Positions 25,194 to 34,359 are shown, counted from the first letter of the stretch. The stretch is 64,000 bases of DNA from Rhodoplanes azumiensis (GCF_042682915.1 NZ_JBHUIW010000009.1:62001-126000); one strand, 5' to 3'. Made by a program: numbers and translations. The notes: generated by a model from the sequence alone, not told the origin.

Positions 25194-26128
25194 GGCCTGA
25201 TCAGCCGGTTTCGCAACACGCCGATCTTCTCGATCTCGAGCTCGATCACGTCGCCCGACGAGAGTGTGCGGCCGAGCTCGTGGGCCGAGCCGGTGCCGAC
25301 CGTGCCGGAGCCGATGATCTCGCCGGCATAGAGCGTCTCGCCGCGCGAGACGTATTGGATGATGTCCCAGAAGGTCCAGTGCATGTCGGCCGAATTGCCG
25401 CCGCCCTGGCGCTCGCCGTTGAGGCGCACCTCCATGGCGAGCGCATGCGGATCGCCGATCTCGTCGGGCGTGACGATCCACGGGCCGAACACGTTGCCGG
25501 TGTCGAAGTCCTTGCCCTTGGCGGGGCCGAGGCCGGCCCGCATCTCCTCGAACTGCACGTCGCGGGCGCTGAAGTCGTTGTAGATGGTGAAGCCGAACAC
25601 GTGGGCCGGCGCGTCGGCGGCCGCGATGTCGCGGCCGGTCTTGCCGATCACGCAGGCGAGCTCGAGCTCGTAGTCCATCCATTCCGAGAACGACGGCCAG
25701 ATCACGTCGGCCTCGTGGCCTACCACGTTGAAGCGGTTGCACTTGTAGTAGACCGGATGCGCGTACCAGACGTCCGGCATCTTCTGCGGCCGGCCGGTGC
25801 GCTTCGCCACCTGGTCGCGGCTGTTCTTCACATGCGCCTCGAACGCCATGCCGTCGCGCAGCTGGCGCGGGATCGGGATGGGCGCCAGCAGCCTGACGCC
25901 GTCGAGGTCGTCGACCGCCTCGCTCGGCCATTCGCGCACCAGCTCCTCGACCCGGGCGAGGCCGGGCGCGGCCGCGTCGATCAGCGACAACATGTCGGCC
26001 AGGATCGGATCCTGGCGCTTGTGGACGATCTCGGCCGCGGTGGCGAGATCGAGCACGGCACGCTGCTCGACGTCGACGACGCCGAGGCGCGGTCGCTTGC
26101 GAAGGCCGATGAAGGTCGCGAGCTTCAT
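25190..26128 (-). CDS. Fumarylacetoacetate hydrolase (FAH) family protein
   Basis: 312 residues. The C-terminal FAH domain carries the metal-binding acidic residues in WMDYELELACVIGKTG, then FGFTIYNDFSARDVQ and the ending SGTVGTGSAHELGRTLSSGD, all typical. Members hydrolyse or hydrate 2-oxo acids or acylpyruvates in aromatic and sugar-acid breakdown. The N-terminal 80 residues form the small FAH_N-like part. It is followed without gap by chrA (4-base overlap). The exact substrate cannot be told from sequence. Confidence 0.88.
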   Translation of the reverse strand: MKLATFIGLRKRPRLGVVDVEQRAVLDLATAAEIVHKRQDPILADMLSLIDAAAPGLARVEELVREWPSEAVDDLDGVRLLAPIPIPRQLRDGMAFEAHVKNSRDQVAKRTGRPQKMPDVWYAHPVYYKCNRFNVVGHEADVIWPSFSEWMDYELELACVIGKTGRDIAAADAPAHVFGFTIYNDFSARDVQFEEMRAGLGPAKGKDFDTGNVFGPWIVTPDEIGDPHALAMEVRLNGERQGGGNSADMHWTFWDIIQYVSRGETLYAGEIIGSGTVGTGSAHELGRTLSSGDVIELEIEKIGVLRNRLIRP

Positions 26129-26523
26129 GCGCGATGCGGGGTCCGCGGAAGGGGGCCGGGGGCGGCGGGCAGCGTGGGCGCGGACGCTAGCACGTCCGCG
26201 TGACGGCCCGAAAGCATCAGGACACCATCGGCCCCGCGTGTCTTCGCGGCGTCGTTAAACGACATGATGAATGCGAGCGATCTTGGCGCGGTCGGGCCGG
26301 AGAGCGAGACGCAGGTCGTCGTCCCGGGGCGCGGACCGCAGGTCCGCGAGCCCGGGATCCATAACCCCGGTGCCGGTGGCTCACGACGGACAGGGCGTAT
26401 GGGTTCCCGGCGCGGCGCTTGCGCGCCGCCCCGGGACGACGGGGCGATTCTGAAAAGCTCTCCGCTGGGGTGAGGTGATTGCTGCGCCGCTGATCGCCGC
26501 CGAGCAGGCACCCAGACCGCGAC
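26129..26523. repeat. Intergenic region with a long-range palindromic repeat element (26317-26441)
   Basis: 15-bp arms starting CGTCGTCCCGGGG (26317-26331) and its exact complement (26427-26441) bracket about 95 bases containing smaller hairpins. No gene is seen in the 395 bases. The element has the look of Bradyrhizobium-type dispersed repeats. Confidence 0.65.
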
Positions 26524-28650
26524 TCAAGCGAGAAGTGCGGCCATGATCCGGTCGCGGCTGAGCGGCAGGGAGCGGATGCGGGTGCCGAGCGCGCGGGCGA
26601 CCGCGTTGCCGATCGCCGCGGCGGTCGGCCCCATCGCGGCCTCGCCGACGCCGAGCGGCGGATCGCGGTCGTCGCCGACCAGCCTTATGTCGATCTCGGG
26701 AACTTGCGAGAAGCGCAGGATCGGATAGTCGTCCCACATCGCCGTCGCGACCTTGCCGTCGGAAAAGCGCAGTTCCTCGAACAGCGTCCAACTCGCCGCC
26801 TGGATGATGCCGCCCTCGAGCTGATTGATCGCGCCGTCCGGCGTGATCACGAGCCCGCAATCGGCGGCGCCCCAGATCTTGACGAGCCGGACGCGCTCGT
26901 CGACCTCGACCTCGGCGGCGACCGCCATGTAGGCGGCGCGGTTCTTGTAACGTCCGAAGCCGAGCCCGAGGCCGCGGCCCTCGCCGACCGGCGTCGTGCC
27001 TGGCCAGCCGCACATCTCGGCCGCCGCCTCGATCACGGCTCGCGCCCGCGGATCCGACATGAGCGCCAGCCGGTAGGCGACGGCGTCGGCGCCGGCCGCC
27101 GCGGCGAGCTCGTCCATGAAGGATTCGATCGCGAAGATGTTGGCGAAGGCGCCAAGCCCGCGCAGCGACGAGGTGCGCAGCGGGACCGGATCGACCGTGT
27201 GGTGGATCATCCGGTGGAACGGTAGGTCGTAGAGGGCGTGCGCGTTGCGGCTGGCGCCGCCGCCGGCGGCGTCCGGGTTGTCGTTGCGCGCGGCCGGCTG
27301 CGGCGGCGGGTTCGGCAGCGCCTCCCGGCTGCGCAGGCCGTGGTGGCCGTGCGAGCCCGGCCGGTTCGAGTGAACCGGGCTCGCGAGGTCGATGGTCCAG
27401 CTTTTCGGCCGCCGCTCGGCGTCGAGCACGGCGCGCATCCGGATCACCATGGCGGCGCCCATCGGGGCGGCCAGGAACTCGTCCTCGCGGGTGAACAGCA
27501 CCCGCACGGTGCGGCCCGGCCGGCGAGTCGCGAGGAACGCCGCGTCGAAGGCGACGTCGTCGGCCGTGTTGTGGCCGTAGCAGCCGGCGGCCTGCCGGTG
27601 CAGCACCGTCACGGTCTCGGCCGAACGGTCGAGCGCGCGGGCGATCTGGGCGCGCAGCGCATAGGGGTTCTGAGTGTGCGACCAGACCGTCAGGTGACCG
27701 GTCTCGTCGACGCGGGCCAGGCCGCAGGACGGGCCGATCGAGCCGTAGGTCTGGAACGGCCGCCAATAGGTCGCCTCGATAACCTCGCCTTGGTCGTCGG
27801 CAGGCGGCGTGCCGGTGTCGACGGTGCGTGAGCGGGCCGGCTGGGCGAGCAGCCAGTCCGGGCTGTTGGTGTCGTCCGGGAGCGGCGTCCCGCCCTCCCA
27901 GACCGTCTTGTCGCGCGCCGTCAGCGCGGCGCGCTGCACCGCATAGTCGCGCTCGCCGAGGATCGCGGCGAAGTCGCCCTCGCGCAGAATTTCGACGGGC
28001 GCCCCGGCGGCGCGGCGGATCGCCGCCTCGTCGAGCGACGCCAGCCGAGCGTTCTGCCAGGGGCGGTGGACGACGCGGGCGTGCAGCAAATCGGGCGTCG
28101 TCATGTCATGGATGAAGCCGCGGCCCGCGATCTTGGCCGGCAGGTCGACGCGCGGCAGGTTTCGGCCGACGACGCGGTAGCGGGTCGGCGACTTCGCCGG
28201 CGCCCCACCGGTCGCCGGGCGAACGAGATCGACCTCGCCGGCGAGCGTCCAGTAGTCGTGGCCGGTGTCCTGCCCGTCGCGGCGGATCCGCCCGTCCTCG
28301 ACGTCGAGCACTTCGGCCGGCACGCCGAGCCGCTCGGCCCCGCGGGCCAGGAACAGCGCCCGCACCTCGGCGCAGGCGAGCCGGATGGCGGCGCCCGACA
28401 TGGCGACCGAGGTGCTGCCCGCCGTCACGCCCTCGTTCGGTCCGGCGGATGTTTCTCCCGAAACAGTCCTGATCCGGCCCGGATCGACGTCGAGCTCTTC
28501 CGCGGCGATCTGCACCAGCGCGGTGAGGATGCCCTGGCCGATCTCGACCTTGCCGGTGGAGACACGGACCCGGCCGTTCGGCTCGAAGCCGACCCAGTCG
28601 GAGAGCAGGGGATTGTCGAGGAGGCTCTGCGGCAGCGTGTTCGGGATCAT
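26524..28650 (-). CDS. Xanthine dehydrogenase-family molybdopterin-binding subunit (IorB-like)
   Basis: 708 residues. It has the molybdenum-hydroxylase large-subunit layout: KVEIGQGILTALVQIAAEELDVD, GPNEGVTAGSTSVAMSG, the cofactor loop RQAAGCYGHNTADDVAFDAA, SLRGLGAFANIFAIESFMDE, and the catalytic Glu in GVGEAAMGPTAAAIGNAV. It is closest in style to isoquinoline oxidoreductase-type subunits but has no twin-arginine signal and no cytochrome domain. ATG 28650 overlaps the stop of the Fe-S subunit gene (ATGA). It should hydroxylate an N-heterocycle or oxidise an aldehyde. The substrate is unknown. No FAD subunit is encoded beside it. Confidence 0.88.
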   Translation of the reverse strand: MIPNTLPQSLLDNPLLSDWVGFEPNGRVRVSTGKVEIGQGILTALVQIAAEELDVDPGRIRTVSGETSAGPNEGVTAGSTSVAMSGAAIRLACAEVRALFLARGAERLGVPAEVLDVEDGRIRRDGQDTGHDYWTLAGEVDLVRPATGGAPAKSPTRYRVVGRNLPRVDLPAKIAGRGFIHDMTTPDLLHARVVHRPWQNARLASLDEAAIRRAAGAPVEILREGDFAAILGERDYAVQRAALTARDKTVWEGGTPLPDDTNSPDWLLAQPARSRTVDTGTPPADDQGEVIEATYWRPFQTYGSIGPSCGLARVDETGHLTVWSHTQNPYALRAQIARALDRSAETVTVLHRQAAGCYGHNTADDVAFDAAFLATRRPGRTVRVLFTREDEFLAAPMGAAMVIRMRAVLDAERRPKSWTIDLASPVHSNRPGSHGHHGLRSREALPNPPPQPAARNDNPDAAGGGASRNAHALYDLPFHRMIHHTVDPVPLRTSSLRGLGAFANIFAIESFMDELAAAAGADAVAYRLALMSDPRARAVIEAAAEMCGWPGTTPVGEGRGLGLGFGRYKNRAAYMAVAAEVEVDERVRLVKIWGAADCGLVITPDGAINQLEGGIIQAASWTLFEELRFSDGKVATAMWDDYPILRFSQVPEIDIRLVGDDRDPPLGVGEAAMGPTAAAIGNAVARALGTRIRSLPLSRDRIMAALLA

Positions 28651-29159
28651 GCGCCGGCTCCCTCGGCGGCGTTTGCCGCCAGAACCGCGCCGGCGCGCTG
28701 GACGGCGCGGACGACCCGGTTGTGGACGCCGCAACGGCAGAGGTGCCGGTCGAGTGCCTCGAGGATCTCCGGCCGGGTGGGCACGGGATTGCGCGCCAGC
28801 AGTGCGGCACCCGAGATCATGATCCCCGACAGGCAGTAGCCGCACTGGCCGGCCTGCTCGTCGAGCAGCGCCTGCTGCAGCGGATGGAGCCCACGGCCGC
28901 CGCCGAGCCCCTCGACCGTCACGACGCTGCGGCCGGCGAGCGACCCGATCTCGCGCGAGCAGGAGTAGGCGGGCTCGCCGTCGATCAGCACCATGCAGGC
29001 GCCGCACTGCTCCTGGCCGCAGCCGAATCGGCTGCCGGCGAGGCCGAGCTCCTCGCGCAGCACGGCGAGCAGCGGGCGTGTCGGATCCCCGACAAGCTGA
29101 ACCGGGGTGCCGTTGACGATCAAGGCGACTGCGGGGGCGTCGTCGGCCGATGGGGTCAT
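28647..29159 (-). CDS. (2Fe-2S)-binding subunit of the molybdenum hydroxylase (IorA-like)
   Basis: 170 residues, the usual length. The first plant-type 2Fe-2S cluster is bound by RFGCGQEQCGACMVLIDG and AYSC; the second by QAGQCGYCLSGIM and HLCRCGVHNRV. Both cysteine sets are complete. It passes electrons from the molybdenum centre to an external acceptor. It forms a two-gene operon with the large subunit at 26524-28650 through a 4-base overlap. Confidence 0.93.
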   Translation of the reverse strand: MTPSADDAPAVALIVNGTPVQLVGDPTRPLLAVLREELGLAGSRFGCGQEQCGACMVLIDGEPAYSCSREIGSLAGRSVVTVEGLGGGRGLHPLQQALLDEQAGQCGYCLSGIMISGAALLARNPVPTRPEILEALDRHLCRCGVHNRVVRAVQRAGAVLAANAAEGAGA

Positions 29160-29408
29160 GGCTGTTTCGATGGGGCGGGGGGTTCGGAAGGCGCGCGATT
29201 ATAGTGGCGTGCATCGGCGCGGCAATTGCGGCGGAGCGTCCGGTGCGGATCGCGCGGGCCGGTGGTCGGTTCGGTCGTCGAGGCTTTCGGCCTCCCCCGT
29301 CTTCTGCTACCGAGAGAGTCGCGCTTCCGCTCGACGGAAGCCGATCGTTTCGCGTTGCCGTTCGGGGCCGGGATCGGCCTCGACGATTGAGACGACGGAG
29401 TACCGTTG

Positions 29409-29453
29409 ATGCGAGCACGTTCGATGCGAGCGCGTTTGATGCGAGCACGTTTG
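29409..29453 (+). repeat. 15-bp tandem repeat, three copies, each starting with ATG
   Basis: ATGCGAGCACGTTCG, ATGCGAGCGCGTTTG and ATGCGAGCACGTTTG in direct succession at the start of the lipoprotein gene. Each unit supplies an in-frame start codon and two Arg for the signal n-region. Confidence 0.95.
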
Positions 29454-29798
29454 GCTGGGGCTCTCTCGCTGGTTCTGCTGGTCGGCGGGTGCGGCTTCCT
29501 CGACGCGCCCCAGAAGGGCGATCCCGGCCCCGCCGGCCCGCCCGGCCCGCCCGGTCCGGCCGGCCCCGCCGGGCCTCCCGGCCCGCCCGGACGCGGTGCC
29601 GGTGGGCTGCGCTTCGCCGAGTTCACCTGCCAGCAGACCGCCTGCTCGGCCGCCTGCGAGCCGAACGAGCGGCTGGTCAACGCCTTCGCGGTCAACCCGG
29701 CCGGCACCTTCACGGTCGAGGACGACCGCAGCGTCGTCTACACGCCGCCGCGCCGCGGCCCGTCCGGCAAGCTGGTTCTGGTGTGCGTGGCACCCTGA
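29409..29798 (+). CDS. Collagen-like small lipoprotein
   Basis: 129 residues. A start-region 15-bp repeat gives three MRAR(S/L) units and three in-frame ATGs; the first (29409) has GGAG upstream. A hydrophobic core (LAGALSLVLLVGG) leads to a lipobox ending at GGC, so the mature protein should be lipidated on Cys. A run of about nine Gly-X-Y triplets follows (GDPGPAGPPGPPGP...), then a Cys-containing C-terminal domain (FTCQQTACSAACEPNERLVN, ending LVLVCVAP). The triplets can form a short collagen-type triple helix that trimerises the globular end. Outer-membrane or surface location is inferred. Function unknown. Confidence 0.8.
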   Translation: MRARSMRARLMRARLAGALSLVLLVGGCGFLDAPQKGDPGPAGPPGPPGPAGPAGPPGPPGRGAGGLRFAEFTCQQTACSAACEPNERLVNAFAVNPAGTFTVEDDRSVVYTPPRRGPSGKLVLVCVAP

Positions 29799-29848
29799 CC
29801 GGCGTCGCGCCGGCTTCCCGCGGGAGGTAGGCATCACCTGATCGGCCT

Positions 29849-30700
29849 TCATGCGAAGGCGAGGAGCGCCAGCGCGGCGAGTGCGGCGGCGAGGCCCAGC
29901 GCCTTGCGGGCCGTCATCGCCTCGCCTTCGACCGCGACCCCGAGCAGCGACGCCGGCACGAATCCCATCTGGGCGATCGGCACGACGACGCTCGCCTGAC
30001 CGGCGGAGAGCGCGTTCACCATCAAGAGGAAGGCGGCCGCCAGAACCCCGGCGGTCGGCACCGCGTGCCGCCACAGCCCGGGCGGCCAGGCGAGGCGGCG
30101 CTCGATCGCTGCCGTCGACAGCACCGCGAGGCTCGCGAACACCATCGCCTGGGCGGCGACGAGCGTCGCCGGCGCGGCGCCGCCGAGGCTGCCGAGCTTG
30201 TGGCAGAAATAGCCCGCCCCGGCCGCGACGGTGGCGACCAGCACCTCGGCGAGCGAGCGGCCCGAGAGCCTTCGTGTGCCGGCGGGCGGCGCCCCGCCGA
30301 GCAGCAGCGGAACGGCGAGGAGCGCGAGCGCCAGCCCGCCGAGCTTGGCCGGCGTGACCGGCTCGCCGAGCGTCGCGATCGCCAGCGCGACCGTGACGAC
30401 GAAGCCGAGCCGGAACACCGGGCCGTTGACGCTCACCGGCCCGGTGCGCAGGCTGCGGGCGAACAGGAAGAAGCCGACGAACAGGAACAGGCCGGCGAGA
30501 TTGCCCCACGCCGCGGCGCCGCCGACCGTGAGCGTTCCGGTCACGGCGGCGTAGAGGATCACGGACGGGGCGAACAGGCAGGCCTGCCCCATCAGGAAGT
30601 GATGGGCCGCGTAGCCGTCGCGGGCGGCGCGGCGGTAGATCCAGTCGCCGATCCCGAAGCAGATCAGCGCCCCGAACGCACAGGCGGTCGCGCTCGTCAT
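29849..30700 (-). CDS. EamA/DMT-superfamily membrane transporter
   Basis: 283 residues with ten expected membrane spans arranged as two EamA halves. The first half has FGALICFGIGDWIYRRAARDG and GPVSVNGPVFRLGFVVTVALAIATLGEPVTPAKLGG; the second has VVVPIAQMGFVPASLLGVAVEGE, the conserved ending of such exporters. Members export amino acids or metabolites. It stands alone, convergent with the lipoprotein gene. No evidence for a specific substrate. Confidence 0.85.
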   Translation of the reverse strand: MTSATACAFGALICFGIGDWIYRRAARDGYAAHHFLMGQACLFAPSVILYAAVTGTLTVGGAAAWGNLAGLFLFVGFFLFARSLRTGPVSVNGPVFRLGFVVTVALAIATLGEPVTPAKLGGLALALLAVPLLLGGAPPAGTRRLSGRSLAEVLVATVAAGAGYFCHKLGSLGGAAPATLVAAQAMVFASLAVLSTAAIERRLAWPPGLWRHAVPTAGVLAAAFLLMVNALSAGQASVVVPIAQMGFVPASLLGVAVEGEAMTARKALGLAAALAALALLAFA

Positions 30701-30968
30701 CGTCGGCTTTCGCGCGGCTGCTTTGCAGACAAAGCATACGGTGCCGCTTCGGGATGCCTATCCCGCACTGCGGCAGGCGTTTCCGCCGTCTCTTCCCTTT
30801 GCAATTTCCAAATCCCTGTCGGATGATCGGTGCCCGCGACCGAACGGATCGCCAATCGCCGCGAACGCGGCGCCGGCGCGGGTGGCCGACCGCGGTTCCT
30901 TCCGGCGCTCGGAGAGGACGCGGGCGCGCCACCTCCCGCCGACATAACAACAGGAGGAACGAAACGCC

Positions 30969-32210
30969 ATGCCGAGAGTGACTCGTCGTGCCTTCGTGGC
31001 CGCAACCGCCGCCGGAACCGCATCGGCCGTGATCGGGATGCCGGCGATCGCCCAAGCCGTGCCGTTCAAGATCGGTCTTCTCACGGTGAAGACCGGGCCG
31101 CTCGCGCAAGGCGGCATCCAGATGGAGCAGGGCATCACGGTCCTGCTCAAGCAGCGCAACAACACCTTCGCGGGCCGCAGGATCGAGCTGATCTCGGCCG
31201 ACACCGGCGGCAACCCGGCCGGCGCCAAGACCAAGGCGTCCGAGCTGATCGAGCGCGACAATGTCGACGTGGTGCTCGGGCCGCTCGCCGCCTTCGAGCT
31301 CCTCGCGCTCAACGACTACATCCGCCAGAAGGGCACGCCGCTGATGAGCCTCGCGGCGGCCGAGGACGTCACCCAGCGCCAGACCAACCCCTATATCATG
31401 CGGCCCTCGGCGACCTCGGCGCAGTGCTGCCACGTGCTCGGCGACTATGCGGCGAAGGAGCTGAAGTACAAGCGCGCCGCGACCATCTCCGAGGACTTCG
31501 CCTTCGGCTACGAGCAGATGTCCGGCTTCCAGCGGGTGTTCGAGGACAACGGCGGCAAGGTGGTCAAGAAGCTGTGGCCGCCGCTGGTGACGCCCGACTA
31601 CACGCCCTACATCGCCCAGATCGGCAATGTCGACTGCGTCGCCAACGGCTTCGCCGGCTCCAACCCGGTCAAGTTCATGCGCGCCTACGCGGATCTCGGC
31701 ATGAAGCGCATCCCGCTGCTGGCCGGCTGGACCGCCATGGACGACGCGCTCTTGAAGAGCCTCGGCGACGAGGCGGTCGGCGTCGTCTCGGCCGCCTGGT
31801 ACTCGGCCTCGCTCGACAGTCCGGTCAACAAGCAGTTCGTCGCCGACATGGCGAAGGACTACAACGTGCTGCCGGGCGGCTACTCGGCCGGCATGTACAT
31901 CGCCGGTCAGGTGGTGGAGGAGGCGTTGAAGAAGACCGGCGGCAAGTCGGACGACAAGAAGGCGTTCAACGAGGCGCTGCGCGGCGTCTCGCTCGCCGAC
32001 ACGCCGCGCGGGCCGGTGAAGTTCGACAAGTACGGCAACGTCGTCGGCGACGTGCACATCCGCCGCTGCGAGCGCAAGGGTGGGGCGCTCGTCAACACCA
32101 TCGTCAAGACCTATCCGGACGTGAGCCAGTTCTGGACCTACGGCGACCAGGCGTTCCTCGCCAATCCGGTCTACGCACGCGACTACCCGCCGGCCAAGAA
32201 CCTGGAGTGA
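30969..32210 (+). CDS. Branched-chain amino acid-type ABC transporter substrate-binding protein
   Basis: 413 residues. A twin-arginine-like signal (TRRAFVAATAAGTAS, cut near IAQA) precedes a Leu-Ile-Val-binding fold: FKIGLLTVKTGPLAQGGIQMEQGI, then ADTGGNPAGAKTKASELIERDNVDVVLGPLA. AGGAGG lies upstream at about 12 bases. LivK-type proteins also bind amides, aromatic acids and short carboxylates; this branch (QTNPYIMRPSATSAQ) is often seen with such ligands. The membrane and ATPase genes follow after 245 bases of repeat-rich sequence. Confidence 0.9.
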   Translation: MPRVTRRAFVAATAAGTASAVIGMPAIAQAVPFKIGLLTVKTGPLAQGGIQMEQGITVLLKQRNNTFAGRRIELISADTGGNPAGAKTKASELIERDNVDVVLGPLAAFELLALNDYIRQKGTPLMSLAAAEDVTQRQTNPYIMRPSATSAQCCHVLGDYAAKELKYKRAATISEDFAFGYEQMSGFQRVFEDNGGKVVKKLWPPLVTPDYTPYIAQIGNVDCVANGFAGSNPVKFMRAYADLGMKRIPLLAGWTAMDDALLKSLGDEAVGVVSAAWYSASLDSPVNKQFVADMAKDYNVLPGGYSAGMYIAGQVVEEALKKTGGKSDDKKAFNEALRGVSLADTPRGPVKFDKYGNVVGDVHIRRCERKGGALVNTIVKTYPDVSQFWTYGDQAFLANPVYARDYPPAKNLE

Positions 32211-32276
32211 GCTCGTCCGAGCGTCCGTCCTCGTGGTGAGGAGGGGCGCACGGTCGTCGGGCACGACGCCCGCTCT

Positions 32277-32400
32277 CCCTCTCCCCGCGTGCGGGGAGAG
32301 GGTCGGGGTGAGGGGGCGCCTCCGTATCCACGCGACGCCCCCTCACCCGGACCTCGCGCTCGCGCGCGAGGCCCGACCTCTCCCCGCAGGCGGGGAGAAG
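32277..32400. repeat. Compound palindromic repeat between the binding-protein gene and livH
   Basis: A perfect 12-bp hairpin CCCTCTCCCCGC-GT-GCGGGGAGAGGG (32277-32302), an outer GTGAGGGGGCG/CGCCCCCTCAC pair and a second CTCTCCCCGC hairpin near 32378. This is a typical Rhizobiales dispersed element inside an operon and could lower downstream expression relative to the binding protein. Confidence 0.7.
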
Positions 32401-32455
32401 TGACGGTCGCGGCCCACCCATCGCCATCGTCAGTCGAGGTTGCGCGGAGTTCTCC

Positions 32456-33316
32456 ATGAGTCTCTGGTTGACCCTCGCCGTGAACAGCTTCGCGCTCGGC
32501 GGGCTCCTGTTCCTCCTCTCGTCGGGCTTTTCGCTGATCTTCGGGCTGATGCGCATCCCCAACCTGATGCACGGCTCGTTCTTCATGCTCGGTGCCTATC
32601 TGGGCGTGACGTTCCTCGACCGCGGCGCGAACTTCTGGATCGCCGCGATCGGGGCGGGGCTGATCACGGCGCTGCTCGGCGGCCTGATCGAGCGGTTCCT
32701 GCTGCGTCGGCTCGAGGGGCAGGTGCTGCCGCAGGTGCTGCTCACGCTCGGTTTCGCCTTCATCATCGGCGACGTCTGCCTGATGGTGTGGACGGGCGAC
32801 CCCTGGCAGCCGTCGACGCCGGCGCATCTCGCCGGCGCCGTGCAGGTCGCCGGCCTGTTCTTCCCGCTCTACCGGCTGGTGATCCTGGCGGTCGCCGTGG
32901 TGGTGGCGATCGCGCTGTGGATCATGGTCGACTGGACTCGGCTCGGGGCGATGATCCGGGCCGGTGTCGACGACCCGCCGATCGCCCGCGTCGTCGGCAT
33001 CAAGGTGTCGCAGCTCTTCACCCTGATCTTCTCGCTCGGCGCGGCGCTCGCCGCCTTCGCGGGCGTGATGGGCGCGCCCTATCTCTCGGTCTATCCGGGG
33101 CTCGACTTCGAGATGCTGCCGCTCGCTCTCATCGTCGTGATCCTCGGCGGCACCGGTAGCCTGCTCGGCGCGCTGGTCGGCAGCTTCATCATCGGGTTCC
33201 TCTACAATTTCGGCCAGGCGATGTTTCCGGATCTCGCCTACGTGATCCTGTTCCTGCCGATGTTGCTCGTGCTCGTCCTGCGCCCGCAGGGCCTGTTCGG
33301 CAAGGTGGTGGCATGA
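32456..33316 (+). CDS. livH: Branched-chain amino acid-type ABC permease (LivH family)
   Basis: 286 residues with about eight membrane spans. Early LivH features: FALGGLLFLLSSGFSLIFGLMRIPNLMHGSFFMLGAYLG; the conserved middle has VDWTRLGAMIRAGVDDPPIARVVGI, and the end has GGTGSLLGALVGSFIIGFL. CGGAG precedes the ATG. Its stop overlaps the livM start by ATGA. It forms the inner-membrane channel with LivM. Confidence 0.92.
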   Translation: MSLWLTLAVNSFALGGLLFLLSSGFSLIFGLMRIPNLMHGSFFMLGAYLGVTFLDRGANFWIAAIGAGLITALLGGLIERFLLRRLEGQVLPQVLLTLGFAFIIGDVCLMVWTGDPWQPSTPAHLAGAVQVAGLFFPLYRLVILAVAVVVAIALWIMVDWTRLGAMIRAGVDDPPIARVVGIKVSQLFTLIFSLGAALAAFAGVMGAPYLSVYPGLDFEMLPLALIVVILGGTGSLLGALVGSFIIGFLYNFGQAMFPDLAYVILFLPMLLVLVLRPQGLFGKVVA

Positions 33317-34359
33317 GCGCGGCGACCGGTCCCGTCACGCCGCGCGCCATCGCGATCGCCGTGGCGCTGCTGCTTCTCCTCACGCTCCCGCTGTGGATCA
33401 CCAACGCCTACTACGTCAACATCGCGAGCCAGATCCTGTTCTTCGCGGTGTTCGCGCTCGCCCTCAACGTGCTGGTCGGCTATGGCGGACTCACCTCGCT
33501 CGGCCATGCCGGGCTGTTCGCGATGGCCGGCTACACGGCGGCGCTGCTGCTCGGCCGCGGCCACGGTCATCTGGTCGCCGACATCGCCGCGCTCGTCGTC
33601 ACGGTCGCGACAGCCGCCGTCTACGCGGTGCTGTCGCTGCGGGCGACCGGCATCGGCTTCCTGATGATCACGCTGGCGATCGGCCAGATCCTGTGGGGCA
33701 TCGCCTATCGCTGGGCGAGTCTCACCAACGGCGACAACGGCATCAACGTCGCGACCCGGCCGGCACCGTTCGGGCTGAGCCTTTCCGGCGCGGACGGCTT
33801 CTACTATCTGTGCCTCGCCGTGTTCCTCGCCTGCGTCGCCACCATGGCCGTGGTGGTGCGCTCGCCGTTCGGGGCGAGCCTGCGCGGCACCCGCGACCAG
33901 GAGCGGCGGATGGCCGCGCTCGGCTACGATGTGTGGCTGATCCGCTTCTTCGCCTTCCTGCTGTCGGGCTTCTGGTCGGGCGTCGCCGGGCTCCTGTTCC
34001 TCTACTACAACCAGTTCATCAGCCCGCAGGTGGTGGCGCTCACCACCTCGGCCGAGGCGTTGCTGATGGTGATCGCCGGCGGCACCGCGACGCTGCTCGG
34101 GCCGATCGTCGGCGCCGCCATCGTGGTGATCATGAAGAACGTCGTCAGCGCCTATATCGTGCGCTGGAACATGGTGCTCGGCATCATCTTCATCCTGATC
34201 ATCAGCTTCATGCCGGACGGGCTGGTGCCCGGCACGGCGCGGTTCTGGGCCTGGGCGCGCCACCGCCTGCGCCACGGCGCGCCGAAGCCGCAGGACGCCG
34301 ACGGCACCGTGCCCGCCGAGACCGCCACGCCGGCCACCACGAAGGAGGGCGGGGCATGA
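33313..34359 (+). CDS. livM: Branched-chain amino acid-type ABC permease (LivM family)
   Basis: 348 residues with about nine to ten spans. Family strings: ALNVLVGYGGLTSLGHAGLFAMAGYTAALL near residue 45, LRATGIGFLMITLAIGQI, and the coupling-loop region SLRGTRDQERRMAALGYDVWLIR. The C-terminal tail is polar and extended (about 40 residues). The 4-base overlaps on both sides show a tightly coupled operon. Confidence 0.92.
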   Translation: MSAATGPVTPRAIAIAVALLLLLTLPLWITNAYYVNIASQILFFAVFALALNVLVGYGGLTSLGHAGLFAMAGYTAALLLGRGHGHLVADIAALVVTVATAAVYAVLSLRATGIGFLMITLAIGQILWGIAYRWASLTNGDNGINVATRPAPFGLSLSGADGFYYLCLAVFLACVATMAVVVRSPFGASLRGTRDQERRMAALGYDVWLIRFFAFLLSGFWSGVAGLLFLYYNQFISPQVVALTTSAEALLMVIAGGTATLLGPIVGAAIVVIMKNVVSAYIVRWNMVLGIIFILIISFMPDGLVPGTARFWAWARHRLRHGAPKPQDADGTVPAETATPATTKEGGA

